Below are positions 50,185 through 61,170 of a DNA stretch of 64,000 nt, in pieces. The stretch comes from Glossina fuscipes. Taxonomy: Eukaryota; Arthropoda; Insecta; Diptera; Glossinidae. The stretch is from the NCBI RefSeq assembly GCF_014805625.2, contig NW_023998457.1, positions 4,899,794 through 4,963,793 on the forward strand. The letters are read 5' to 3'. Below the pieces are notes generated by a model. That model did not search any database. It saw only the letters and a list, made by a program, of their open reading frames with translations, and was not told the origin of the DNA. The position numbers and the translations under genes are program-made. How positions within the stretch are numbered: the first letter of the stretch is position 1; every line of letters begins with the position of its first letter.

Positions 50185-51712
50185 GCAAATCATTACCAAG
50201 GGGAGGGTCTGTTCTTACAATTATGCTCGCACTTACAAGGCTAAATGTTTTGTTTTTATTTCTTCTTTCTGTCGAGTTGGTAGTAAGTTATCTCTCTAAG
50301 CAATCGTTTTACTTTGAATTGGTAAAGATATCGAATACACGTGTGTTGATTTTTTTGATCCCAACGATGACTGTTTGTTTTGTTTTTAATGTAAATGAAC
50401 GGTTGGTTGAACACAAATCGCAATATTTGCCGCAGCAACAATAAAGAGCAACACCAGCTGATGCGTTAGCTGAGATGACGTTTGGAGGGTAACTATATTC
50501 GCTTTATGTTCTTTTCATCTGCTGCTGCGCATAATGCTACAATGGCTGGTAACAGCTGTAATTATTACCACTTGATGTCATTATTTTCACCGCAGCCGTC
50601 GTCGTCGTCGTCGCCATCGTCTACGTTATCATCCTTATTATCAACTTGTTATTTTATGCTTTCCTACTGCTCGGTTTTATTATCTGTCGGTTTGCGAACA
50701 ATTTAATTTGACCACATATACATGTATGGACGCTATCATGAGTGTGTGAGTGTGTGAGTGTGTGTTTGTTCCTTTTATTTTTATTATACGGATGTACGTA
50801 ATGTAATGGTTTGTTACAATTTGTTTCTATTCATCGTCTTTCTATGCGGAGCCGTTAATACGAAAATTGTCTTTGATATAAGCGTAAGCATGATGTGTCT
50901 TCATAGAGAATACGTAAATGCGTTTGTGTCTCATTTCGTTTCTTTCATTTTTTGCGTTTTGGCTCCTGTTTTGGATACTGATGTCTTTAGGAGTTTGTTT
51001 TTGCTGACGTTGCAGTTTTAGATGTCCTTAGTGCATATATGTCTTTGTTATTGTTCTCTTCGGCTGAACTTTTCAATACATCCGTGAACACACACATCGA
51101 CATATATATGTCGGTATGTATATATATATATATATATATATATGCCCATACGTCCGTATATATGTATATACATGTCCGTACGTCCATACGTCCTTTTGTA
51201 TATATATGTATATATGTATATATATATATATATGTCCATGTATTTTCTTTATTATGGATTTGGCATTGGTTGACTTCTCCTCTTAATCTGTGCCTTGAAG
51301 AGTCCCTTAAGATTGTACTGCAGGTTTACGGTTACGGTTTCGTACATTTTCTTTTCTCATGCATTTATTCATTCATTCATTCATTCATCCGCACTTTCAT
51401 TCAAACATTTTATAACTCGGCAGAAATGTGCGCGCCAAAAATGCATGTTTCACCACAAATGAATTTTAAGCCTTACGACCATTTTATTGAACAATTTGCA
51501 ATGACATCAAAGAGTCTTTCGTTCGTTTACGGTAATCATCGTTTAAACACTATTTTACGTAACAGTTACGAGAATTAAAAACAACGCGCACATATTATTA
51601 TTCAATAAAAATAATAATCAACCAATCGGGCATAAGTAAGTTTTTCATATAACAAGAAGAAGAAGAAAGAAAAAAATATTTTATTTGCGGAAAATTTTGT
51701 GAAAAATAATTC
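50185..51712 (+). repeat. Repeat H copy 2 (inverted partner at 7.9-9.4 kb)
   Basis: Aligns with the reverse complement of 7926-9430. It has a GTC triplet run (50597-50612), GCAGTTTTAGATGTCCTTAG, TA and TACGTCC-type tracts (51100-51240), a CATT tetranucleotide run not seen in copy 1 (51361-51390), and GCCTTACGACCATTTTATTG. Two CAGCTG boxes (near 50455 and 50552) occur in both copies. The 179-codon frame at 51039-51578 is mostly repeat translation. Confidence 0.85.
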
Positions 51713-51764
51713 AAAAAAGAATAAAGAAAAATGAAATTTTTTTAATATTCTGTACGGGCGCTAG

Positions 51765-52035
51765 AGCTACTACTCATAGAAACTTTTATCGTTGTATCTA
51801 TTGTGGTTTATAAGTAACGAGCAAAAAGCATTAATTTTTTTATATCTGAAAACAGAGGTAGTGTGAGGTTATGGTTGCACTGTGGTCGTTCCCTTTCATC
51901 GATTTGGCCTGCTTAAATCGGTTTAAAATTTGATGCTGATGTAGAGTTTATATAGTTTATCGGATCCCCGAAAGCCTTTGCTGAGTGTTGCACACGTTTT
52001 GACAAAATTAATATGCTCTTAATACTTCGGTAATG
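51765..52035 (-). mobile_element. Family C fragment C9
   Basis: TTATAAGTAACGAGCAAAAA, CTGCTTAAATCGGTTTAAAA, GAAAGCCTTTGCTGAGTGTT, CACACGTTTTGACAAAATTA; the GTCY tract is lost. Confidence 0.65.
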
Positions 52036-52113
52036 GGTGTAAATCGACAGTTGGATTCGGCTACCATTAATAACATTATATTTTGCGAGTTTAAAAGTTC
52101 CACGTTTCCGCTT

Positions 52114-52215
52114 GAGTAGATGAGTAGGTAAAACCCGCGGCTACCAAAGTCAGTATTCGCGGGTTCAAATCTTAAGTGCGGTGGAGTGAGGGCACGCACA
52201 CCTATTACTATACTA
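52114..52215 (+). mobile_element. tRNA-like SINE, copy E4
   Basis: GATGAGTAGGTAAAACCCGC (A-box side), GGCTACCAAAGTCAG, TTCGCGGGTTCAAATC (good B box), then GTGCGGTGGAGTGAGGG. Confidence 0.58.
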
Positions 52216-52269
52216 CAAACTATGCATGAGAACTCGACTACTTCATAACCAGCTGCTGGCTGTTTAAGT

Positions 52270-52605
52270 CAACCGATCTAGACCATTTTCATACCAAACC
52301 TGCAGGTCGATTTTCTGAACACGTATCTATCAGGTTTTCCAAAATATCTTCAAAGGATCGAAGTTTCGGGAGGAAATTCTGAAAAAATTTTCGCTATTCT
52401 TCGAGGTTGTTTTAGTTTTTCATTTATAATGGGCGTGTATATTCGCAGATGGATCTGCTGAGCATGTATTTCGAAATAGTTTCACAAGATCGAAGATTGA
52501 TAACGAAAATATGAAAAAATTATCGTTACTTTACGAGGTTGTTTTAGTTTTTCATTTATGATGGGCGTGTTTGTACGCACATCACACCCATTTTTTACGT
52601 TTGGA
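52270..52605 (+). repeat. Tandem duplication, about 132-bp unit (family F)
   Basis: The block CGAGGTTGTTTTAGTTTTTC ATTTAT.ATGGGCGTGT occurs at about 52402 and 52534, each preceded by a GATCGAAG...GAAAAAAT stretch. The GGGCGTG wording is common in fly DINE/mini-me-like repeats. Confidence 0.75.
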
Positions 52606-52913
52606 TTCTTAACCGACCAAGAAATGTTCATGTCAAATTTGAGCTCCCTGGCTTAATTTTTGCTACCGTGACAAATAGAAATAGGCATAGGCCGTTGAAA
52701 CCTCGCAAAGTATGCTATGTAGAAAAAATGTGATGTGTAATGGGTTTTTGTAAGATTGTAAATTGAATGGCATGAAAAAGGTTGAACTCGGTAGTAGAGT
52801 TAAAATGTAGTGAGCATGAAATATTCGATCACACGACGAATCTAGTTTTCTTGCTTCTTTGAATTTAATCTAAACATATCTCAAGTACCTTTTAATGTAA
52901 TTAAAATCTCATT
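52606..52913. other. No gene seen
   Basis: Nothing recognised. Confidence 0.4.
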
Positions 52914-53601
52914 TTTATACCCTACATCGCTTGTGATAGAGATAGAGTTTACCAGTATGTTTGTGGGAACATATTGGGTTTAAAATAGACTCACTTTTAC
53001 CGATCGTTTCACAATCATTTTCTAAATCGATCTAAGCTGTCCATCTGTCCTTGTAATGCCCGTCTATGTAAACTTATGTTTATCCTACATGCTGCAAATT
53101 TTTAAGACATTTTGATGAAATTTGATTGTTGGGTCAAGGACGAACCCTATTGAAAATGGTTCAGATCGGTCCACTTTGCCGACAATTTCGCGACAAGCGA
53201 CGCTCTGTAATAATATTAGGGCTTTCTAAAATAGTGCGAAATATTTGATTCCGCTGGAACAAATTTTTGAACCCTCTCCCATGTAACCGTTCACACGATA
53301 ACTGATTTTTTATATATCAAAAAGGTATAATTTTTAATATTTCATGATGAAAATTAGTTCACAATAATATATTGACATAGGAATCAATCTTAGCGAATTT
53401 GAAATACTTAGGTCTATTTTTTGGATACCATCGCATACAAGAATTACTCCAATATGCGGGCTTTCGTGAAAAGTATATTTTTGCTTAAAAACAATGTATA
53501 ACTTTTGGTGTGAACGAGCGAGAATGAATAATTGTATTAAGCAAAGTGATGTAGGGTGTCTAACAGTCGGCCTTGCCCGACTGTAATGTTCTTATTTGTT
53601 T
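52914..53601 (+). mobile_element. Family A copy A18, full length with an intact hairpin
   Basis: TTTTTATACCCTACATCGCT start, CATCTGTCCTTGTAATGCCC, GGACGAACCCTATTGAAAAT, internal units, GTGATGTAGGGTGTCTAACA, hairpin GTCGGCCTTGCCCGAC (53566-53581) and GTAATGTTCTTATTTGTTTT. Confidence 0.85.
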
Positions 53602-54399
53602 TGATTGTTTTTATTTTATTCGAGTCCCCCTTCTTATTAAGTATAGTAAGATATTGTTGATTTAATTTTAAATGATAAAAATATTTAAATCGCATCGTCA
53701 CTGTGACACTGTGACGGCGCCATGCATACTATTACAATGCAATAAATACCATCAACTAATACATTTCGTAAGAAGTATAGAAAAGATGCTAACTATTTTA
53801 ATTGAGAGATCACTCTCAAGCATTATTTAACAAAAAATCACTTTTGCCCGCCCGTATAATTTATAGATTTTTTTTTTTCAACACACACGCGCACTAGTAT
53901 GTGCCTGTAAAGATTTACGGATATAAATATGTGTGTGTGTAAATACAAACGTACATAAATTGCTTATATCACTTAAAAAGATCAGTGTTGGATAAACTTA
54001 CGCGGTGTTTACTTGTGTATAATAAAAAAACAACAATTTTCTGATGTGAATTTAGATGAAAAGAAAACAAAAAAAAAAAAGAAACCAATTTTTAAATGCA
54101 AATAATTTCATGATAAGATTGACGATGACGAAGAGTAGTGTTTTTTAGATTGTAAAATGAAGCAAATTGAAAATGAATAATAAATCATAAGCAAACAACA
54201 TTTGACATCTTGACAAGATCAAGTGTATTAATTCTTAAGCCGTGAACTTCAATGCAAGTAGCGAGGTCATATTTTTACATTAAATAAAAAAAACTTTCTT
54301 GATATAATGTGAAATTTTAATAAGATGACCTTATTAAGCTAAAGAATTTTAAATTCAATCTTGGGGGCGAAAAAAGTGAACACCTTACCTTTTACGAGT
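53602..54399. other. No gene seen
   Basis: A CTGTGACACTGTGAC direct repeat near 53700 and A-runs near 54068. Confidence 0.4.
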
Positions 54400-54509
54400 C
54401 AAAAATTGTCTCTCTTTGATACCCGGCCGATAAGGCAGACCGAGCTTTCTTTAGCAAATGCAGGCTTGTAAGTTTGGCCAGTAGCTCCTTAAATGTTATT
54501 TCCCCATTA

Positions 54510-54546
<37 letters not shown>

Positions 54547-54907
54547 TTTGATCCGCAAACTGGAGGTAGAAATTCTTCAAGAGATATTGCTGTTACTTTA
54601 CTATCAGCATGCACGATTCGCCGCCCACGGGGCCCACCTACTAAAAACTACCATTCACACACGCTTCCTTCACCACTCTCCTTCGCGGGATCACCGTTAG
54701 GTATTACTTCGCGGAGGTTGGTTGTCTTTAGCAGATTGTGTGTGTGTGTGTGGGTGTGTGTGTGTGTGTGTGTGTGTGCCTTTTCCTCTTTTGAGGTGTA
54801 AAACTATCAGGCCTTCATTTGAGAGTGGTGGACTAAAAACCACCTACATCTCTACCCGTAATATATGACACGAAAACCAATTATACCTTTACAGGTAGGG
54901 TTGCCGT
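54400..54907 (-). mobile_element. Probable 3' UTR side of the LINE, with two (GT)n tracts
   Basis: Sequence following the LINE stop. It holds a GGTGG...CCACC stem near 54826-54842 and two GT tracts (54512-54543, 54737-54778). The segment between the tracts is GC-richer than its surroundings. Assignment to the LINE is by position only; where the element ends is not visible. Confidence 0.4.
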
Positions 54908-55460
54908 TTAGGCACCAGGTTGACGATCTTCGCTTCTCTTTATTTTCAGTATTTTTACGGCAAACACTTCTGCCGTTTGTCAGTTTGCCTGGTTGTGCAG
55001 CATTGTTACGAGATTTTAAGGGAAAGCAAACTCTCCAATCTCTGTTTGTAGTTTCTGCCATTTGTTGTTGTATTTCGGACAGACAAAAAACACATTTTCA
55101 GTGGTCTCTACGCCAAACATGATCATGCTCAAATAGGCTCAGAAACATCCACGGCCGCTTAATAACTGCGTTATGTAGAAATCTTCCTCAACGTGCCGTC
55201 CATTAATTCATGCTTGCAGTTTCGGTATGAGTGAATCTCCCTTTTTTTGGCCTGCTTCAACGAGTCTGCTATTCGGCACCTTAGTTAGCGCATACATCGA
55301 TTGGCATCATGTCAGCAAAGACCAAGAGCGTGACTTCCAATACCATATGATATGTGGCGCAAGCTCTTAAGACCACACATTGGATATGCCTTGTTTCATG
55401 TATCTTGAATATGACGGTGTCTTGAGTGTCTTTTGCCGAATGGCGGAGCCATAGTTGCTG
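54908..55460 (-). pseudogene. Dead C-terminal part of an R1/LOA-like LINE ORF2
   Basis: Translation of the minus strand gives the characteristic end of an R1/LOA-type non-LTR retrotransposon protein: GRHVEEDFYITQLLSGRG, then GVETTENVFFVCPKYNNKW (the region that carries the cysteine/histidine motif in intact copies), then a C-terminal helical stretch (NLVTMLHNQAN, EVFAVKILK). Upstream on the minus strand a further alignable part (for example MMPIDVCAN in another frame) reaches about 55460. The frame is broken by at least four stops at positions that look like decayed Trp, Arg, Glu and Trp codons, plus frameshifts. It ends at a TAA at plus 54908-54910. Clade is judged by wording only. Confidence 0.75.
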
Positions 55461-55589
55461 CTACCACGTACGTGTATATGTTATTCGTATAAGGGCTTTT
55501 TATTGGAAATTGTCATTCTTTCCAGATTTTGTAAGCGTGTTTTACACTTTGAGCTCCTACGTGGGTTTAGGAATAATACATCGATTGAT

Positions 55590-56351
55590 TCAGAACATTG
55601 TTCCATGTAAACTCGTCTGTTTGTCTGTTTGCCGGTCCGTCTGATGTGTGTATTCACTTGTTTTGATGAATTATTACTTTGTTTGTACGTGGAACGTTGA
55701 AAACGGTTCGGATCGATCCGCTTCTCCAACCATTCCCTACATAATGTCTTATTTCGATAAGTTGTTAGATACAAAAAAATCGCTGAGTAATAGTATTTCA
55801 GCATCCTAAATTGGTTTGAAGCCTTTGGATCAGATGGGGCAATTTTTTAAACCGCTTGTCACATAACCGTCCTACGGAAATTAAATCATTATATGGTAAA
55901 ATGGTCTAATTTTCAATACTTCTTGGTGGAAATTCTTTTATAGTAATAATTCGACATAAAAGTTAACCTTAACGAATTTTAACTAAACAGGTCTATTTTT
56001 TGATCCCAACCCATATAAGACTTCAAATGAAAAATAAGCCTTTTACGCCAAACAGATAACCCTTTGAATATTTTATAATGAAAATTCATTTTTAGTAAAT
56101 TAATCATAGGGAATTTGAACTATATAGCTTTATTTTCTAAGGGCTCTCGTAAAAGCATGCGGCTTGTGATGATGGAAGTATATGAAAAATAATAAAGTTT
56201 TTGAAGTTTCCAGAATCTGGGCTTTGAGTATCCCCCAATATGAGGACTTCAATGAAATTTATGCGTTTAAACAAGCCAATGATGTATAAATTTTAGTAAT
56301 GTAAGGTATCTAATGCTCGGCCTTGTCCGACTGTAGCAGTCTTATTTGTTG
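55590..56351 (+). mobile_element. Family A copy A19
   Basis: GTCTGTTTGTCTGTTTGCCG tract, AAACGGTTCGGATCGATCCG, AGTAATAGTATTTCAGCATC, internal units, ATGTAAGGTATCTAATG, hairpin CTCGGCCTTGTCCGAC (56316-56331) and GTCTTATTTGTTG. The 5' end is lost. Confidence 0.78.
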
Positions 56352-57539
56352 TTAAAAAGAAACAATTTTGTCCCCTGTGCACGTACATAAAAAGACACTT
56401 CTCTTTCCCATCAAAATTCCCTGCATTCTCACGTGATTCCTTTTCGTTCCTATAAATATTTTAATGCATTTTCTTTGCATATTTTTATGTGCTATAAAAA
56501 TGCGAAAAAAGTAACATACTGTAATGACTATAATTAATATATTCTTAATGCTTTGATGATGATACAATTTCGATGAGTATACAATTTTTTTACACAATAT
56601 AAATAATTGTTAAAATCTGTTAATACCAGTTTACCACTTCAACAAATAACATTTGATTACTTTATCAAGAACTTGGGTAAATTTAATATTTTTTTTTTTT
56701 ATTTTTCATTTGAACAACAAATAACTAAATGTTGTGTACATATTAAATATCTTACATTTCTTGCGTATGCAGTGAGCGTATTATGTGCACCAAGTACGTA
56801 TGAGATTGTTCGTGTGTCATTCTTAAGTGTTTACTTAAAAATTGTGAAATCATTATTACCATCGGTAGATAGAAAAGTAAAATCAACAAAAATCGTATGA
56901 CACTTAAATTATGGATTTGTGTAAACTTATTACTATTATCTCTTCCTACCGGTCTCACTTTCCCCGGCCGGCCTGCCTTTCCACAAGTTTTACTTGTGCG
57001 TCTATAAATCATTTGATAATTTTTCTGATTGGTTGACTGCGTTAATTAGCCATAAATAATCGTTTTGTTTACCCTGCCATCAACTTTAAATTGTGCTTCC
57101 CTCGCTCCCCACTGCATACCCGCTTAAATTCGATTTTATTTAGTAAAAATTCTTTTATGCAAATATTTTGCTCTGCTTGCTTTACTACTCGGTTAATACT
57201 CAGAGTTTTTTCAACATTACGCGAGAGTTCATTTGGTGACGGGCTACATGTTGGTTAATCACATTCAAAAAATTACTATTTTTTTTTTTTTAATATGTCG
57301 TTAGTGTGTTTTTGAATCTTTTATGTGTTCCCAAAATTTTTCGAGCAATTAAAAACAATTTTTAAATTGATTGACTTTCAGTCTAGAAGCGATTTTTATG
57401 AACTATATAAGTGTATAGAATAAACAGGAGAATAGTGAATAGTTTAAGGAAATAAGAAAACCTTGATATAAAAAATAAGGGGAACAAAGTAAATTGCTTC
57501 AGCGTCTACCATTAAATGCGCTAAACCACCCAAACTTCG
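56352..57539. other. No gene seen
   Basis: T-runs near 56690-56703 and 57280-57291. Nothing else recognised. Confidence 0.4.
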
Positions 57540-57857
57540 TTCAAATAACGATTTTTCAAACCAAAATATTATATGGGAAGTGCTCGAGAAAATGGTCCGA
57601 TCTGAATCGTTTTCAATAGCGCCCATCGTTGAACCAAAAAATGTCAGTGTACCAGATTTTAAAAAAATATTTCTAAAATTGCGGCCTATAGGTTGAACAT
57701 GAGAAAACGAGACAGACCGACGGATATATAAGCTTAAATCGATTCAGGAAGTGATTTCGAATTTGATCGCTATAATGAAAGCTGAATCGATCTCAAATCC
57801 TTCAGGATGTCATATGCATTCGCACAAATTGTACCACAACTCGTGTAGATTCTCAAA
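57540..57857 (-). mobile_element. Family A fragment A20
   Basis: ATATGGGAAGTGCTCGAGAA, ACGAGACAGACCGACGGAT, GATTCAGGAAGTGATTTCGA, and a decayed end palindrome. Confidence 0.7.
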
Positions 57858-58689
57858 TTGTATTAGCTAGATTGTATTTAGATATCATCTACCATTTTGA
57901 AAAATATGCCTTCTTAAATATTTTTCATTCGACTGTTCAGATTTCTGTGAACCTACAACAGACGCTTGGATCTAGCTTAAAGGCGAAAAGGATCTCGCTA
58001 AACAATATTAAAAAGCAAGTTAATATATTAAAACTTTACCGATAGGATGTTGGGCCGCCCTATTTTGAATTGCAATGCTACGCGGAGATTCTGTGCTTTT
58101 CTTATACTCAGTGAAAATTGTGTCTTTTCTATTGTTATAGGATAGCTAGATTTAATAAAATCTTTTATTTTCATGATAAATTATATTTATAATCACCTCA
58201 GTTGATTAATAGGCTATTGGGCGATAGGCGTCGGCGATAAAAAACCGATTAATAGGCTATCGTTTGGTAGACGGTTAATATATTTTCCTAGCTGATTTGT
58301 GTGATATTCTTTACAATTTTTGTCTTTGGATACAAAATTGTCTACTTAGCAAATTTACTCTTATTTTTGCATGAAGCATGTAGCAAGTAACCCATAAAAA
58401 AACTATAGATGCTACATAATTAAGTTTTAAAAGATTAAATTTTTCTTTCTCATCGCATGCGAGAAAAACTCTGCAGTGCAACATCGTAGTACTATTATCA
58501 CAGAAACAGTTCGTTTACAAAAACTATAGCATAAGAAAATATAATTTTTAGAAAAATTGTTGCATATTTTAAGAGCAACAATTAGCAAATATCCAGTTTC
58601 CGGGAAAGAATAAGAAAAACAAATATAAAACACTGTAGTAAGCTATATTGCATCATGAAGTACTCCAAGACGACCTGCTGTTATTCATT
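57858..58689. other. No gene seen
   Basis: A short direct repeat, GATTAATAGGCTATC/TTG, at about 58205 and 58247. Confidence 0.4.
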
Positions 58690-59845
58690 TAACGACTCGT
58701 CAAAATTAGACATTATATGGGACATGGTTGAAAAAGTGATTTGTTCGTCCGTCTCTTCGTGCTTGGGCCAAAACATGTCAGCATAACAAATTTCATCAAA
58801 ATATCTTAAACACAACAAAACGGATAGAGAAACGGAAATTGATTTAAGATAAAGAGTTGCATGGGAAGTGGTCAAAGAAATGTGTTTATCTGAACTATTC
58901 TCAAGAGCTTTTGGGCATGGTCCAAAGCACCACATTGCGGAACATATCGTTAAAATATCTCGAAAATGTGAGCTGTAAGTTGACAGCTGGGATAGATGGA
59001 CGGACAAGTTTAAATAAAAGGTCGCCACGCAATCGCTTTCGCTTTACCTTGATACGGACCCTTATGGATTCTTGATCCATCCTCACAATATCATCGGTTC
59101 GCATGTCGCTTTTGTGTGGCTTTATAACGAAGCATGTGTTGCACAAAACCCGCGCATCTCTTTCATCTTTCGGTGTCCTCTAACATGACCGCTAGCAGAT
59201 TTCATCTGAAAGTCCTGTTTCTCAAACATACCCAAGTTGCTCTTCAATATCATCTTTAAGACTGTCGTCTGTGTTATATAGTAAGGTTTCATCATACAAG
59301 TGACTGTCTGTACGGGAAGAAGCCTGATGTTGTTGAGCTTTTTATAATAGTCTACCAATTAACAATGTTGAACGCGTTTCTGATTTCTAACGTGATGATA
59401 GCAGATTCCTTCTGCGTCCTTGTTCTTTTGGGCTGCACCGACCACCTCCGCAATAGCGTCCATAGTGTATCGTCATTGGATAAAGCCAAACTTGAGCTTA
59501 AAAACGCCGCCTCCAGCCTCTCTAATCAATTTCCTACGAGTTCGACCCCGTTGTCCGGCACAAAGATCGATCTTTGTGAGTACGGACTATCTAATGTCTT
59601 CTTGAGCTTTTTTAACAAAATCGGAAGCTGCCTTTTCCAAAGTGTTGAAAACGTGCCAAGTCTGAGAGACAATGTTATCGACCAATTGTATTATTTTCTT
59701 GGGTATTCTAACGTTCGACATGTTGCATCGATTTCATTCTCTGTTAATCATATTTCCTAGCAAGAGTCTTGTTAACCCTGCATGTTACCTACATGCGCAC
59801 AAACACCTCTGTACCATAAATGGCGTAGGATATAAATATATACGT
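58690..59845 (-). mobile_element. Family A copy A21, duplicated inside and split by LINE sequence
   Basis: The block ATGGGACATGGTTGAAAAAG...ATTTCATCAAAATATCT (58718-58808) recurs as ATGGGAAGTGGTCAAAGAAA...CGTTAAAATATCTCGAAAA (58861-58968), then GGGATAGATGGACGGACAAG. Family A text breaks off near 59040, the LINE fragment follows, and the A end resumes at about 59765 (CTGCATGTTACCTACATGCG, ACCATAAATGGCGTAGGATA). Confidence 0.65.
59190..59750 (-). pseudogene. Dead reverse-transcriptase fragment of an R1/LOA-like LINE
   Basis: Minus-strand translation, over several frames, gives successive RT landmarks in the right order: RLGTFSTLWKRQ with LLKKLKKTLDSP (the usual WKR...L.PK...P..P region), LERLEAAFFKLKFGF, RYTMDAIAEVVGAAQKNKD (the GFR.GRST.DAI motif), an NAFN-like stretch before VDYYKKLNN, and ETLLYNTDDSL. 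The conserved GVPQGS region is not found after it. Stops and frameshifts show it is dead. It lies inside a family A copy (A21), whose end resumes at about 59765. It has the same orientation as the 54.9-kb fragment, about 3.7 kb away. Confidence 0.75.
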
Positions 59846-59883
59846 ACAGGTATATATATATAAACGCGTAAAATATCTAGGCA

Positions 59884-60075
59884 GGCAAATGATTCCTTGC
59901 AAATTTAGAATTATTCCTGAATCGATCGGCGTGATAGAAGAGATGGATCTACGTCCAACCATTCTGAGTGCTCCTTAGCAAATGATTCCTTGCAAGCATA
60001 GAATCATTTCTGAACTGATTCGTACAGTAAAAGAGATGGATCTGTCTCCAATGCTTTTGAGTGTAGTATACATCT
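59884..60075 (-). repeat. Tandem duplication of a family A end segment, 93-bp unit
   Basis: AAATGATTCCTTGCAAATTT (59887) recurs as AAATGATTCCTTGCAAGCAT (59980). Each carries GAATC..TTCTGAA.TGATTCG-like and GAGATGGATCT text related to the family A end. Confidence 0.75.
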
Positions 60076-61170
60076 TTAAAGGTTTAATATGCTCTGTATT
60101 GCAAGTAGTGTAGGGACGTGAAAATCAATATTAACTCTATCCTCTTACTTTGATCAGGAAGAAAGGTTTCAACTTTCAATTAACAAAGTTAGTATAGCGC
60201 CACTGTATACAGGGAGAGTAGATCCATCAAGCGAACATATTTTTAAGAGAACTTTCTCGATAATTTATCGTGCATTTAAGAGTGTAAAAGTAAAGTCAAC
60301 CGTTGGTTTCTTTTTATTATTATTTTTTTTTTTTTTTTGAAACGATCGTTAACAAGCGAAACGAAGAGAGATATCATTAGTTCAAGAAGAGACCGGCTTT
60401 TATTTAGCGTTATTTGAGTAGGGTCGCGATGGGGAGAGGAGAGTGTAAAAGAAAACGTTTATATATGTGAATTTCAATATGGTTTTTTTTTTTTTTTTAT
60501 TAATAAGTAGTGGAGTTAAAAAAAAGTTAGTTAATAAAAAATTTGCAAAAATAAAAAGAAGCAAAAAACTATACCAGAGGTACAGGTTTTTTACTTTTTC
60601 TCTCGCGCGGGTTTTGTTTTTTCGATCTGCAGCAATATATTCATGTCACCATTGAATAGGTAAGAGCGGCGTCGTTATGCTAAAAATAACTGTGTATACT
60701 GTGTGTCTGTCCCCTTTGTATATATCTTGAAAGAAATTGAAAAAAAAAAAAAAAAATGAAAAAGAGTCAATTGAGTGGCGCTATCTAAAACGTGTGAGTT
60801 TTCTTACTTAAGTGTGGTGAGCACAAAAAATTATTTAATGCGTTCTGTATATGCGGTGTTGCTTTAACATTTAAAGAAACGAAAGTCAGTCAGTCAGTCT
60901 ATTGTTGTGCGTCTTCGTGCCGTTAACGTTAAACTTTTGCGCAAATAAATTTTTCAACAAAAAAAAGAAAAATAAATAAAAATAATTAAAAAAAAAAAAA
61001 TGAAAGAAAATTTTATTCTCTTGCAATCTTGTGTTAAATAATTGGAAAAAAAAAAAATAATAAATCATATATATATTTTTTAAAGTGTAAATTAATAAAA
61101 AAAAACAAAAAAAAAAAACAAAAATGTAAATAAAAAAAAGAAAATTGTGCTTAAAAAAAAAAAAAAAAAA
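60076..61170. other. No gene; homopolymer-rich flank of the gap
   Basis: Many A- and T-runs (60327-60339, 60483-60499, 60740-60755, 60988-60999, 61153-61170). TCAGT repeated three times at 60886-60898 resembles stacked insect initiators. Long frames across the gap are artefacts. Confidence 0.5.

Noticed and set aside
50482..50706. Serine-rich frame (SSAAAHNATMAG...), also open in H1
   Set aside because: Aligned codons show more replacement than silent changes and no shared start; the serine run comes from a GTC/TCG triplet repeat.
51039..51578. 179-codon plus-strand ORF in repeat H
   Set aside because: Mostly microsatellite translation. The H1 copy keeps part of the frame, but differences between copies are largely amino-acid changing, so no coding constraint is seen.
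3650..51712. One large inverted duplication of the window's two ends
   Set aside because: D and H are each inverted but keep the same order, which a single inversion cannot give.
52114..52215. A true tRNA gene at the SINE head
   Set aside because: B box is good, but no complete acceptor stem or paired arms are seen, and the same sequence recurs with a SINE body.
54512..54801. Two ORFs starting MCVCVCV
   Set aside because: Translation of (GT)n.
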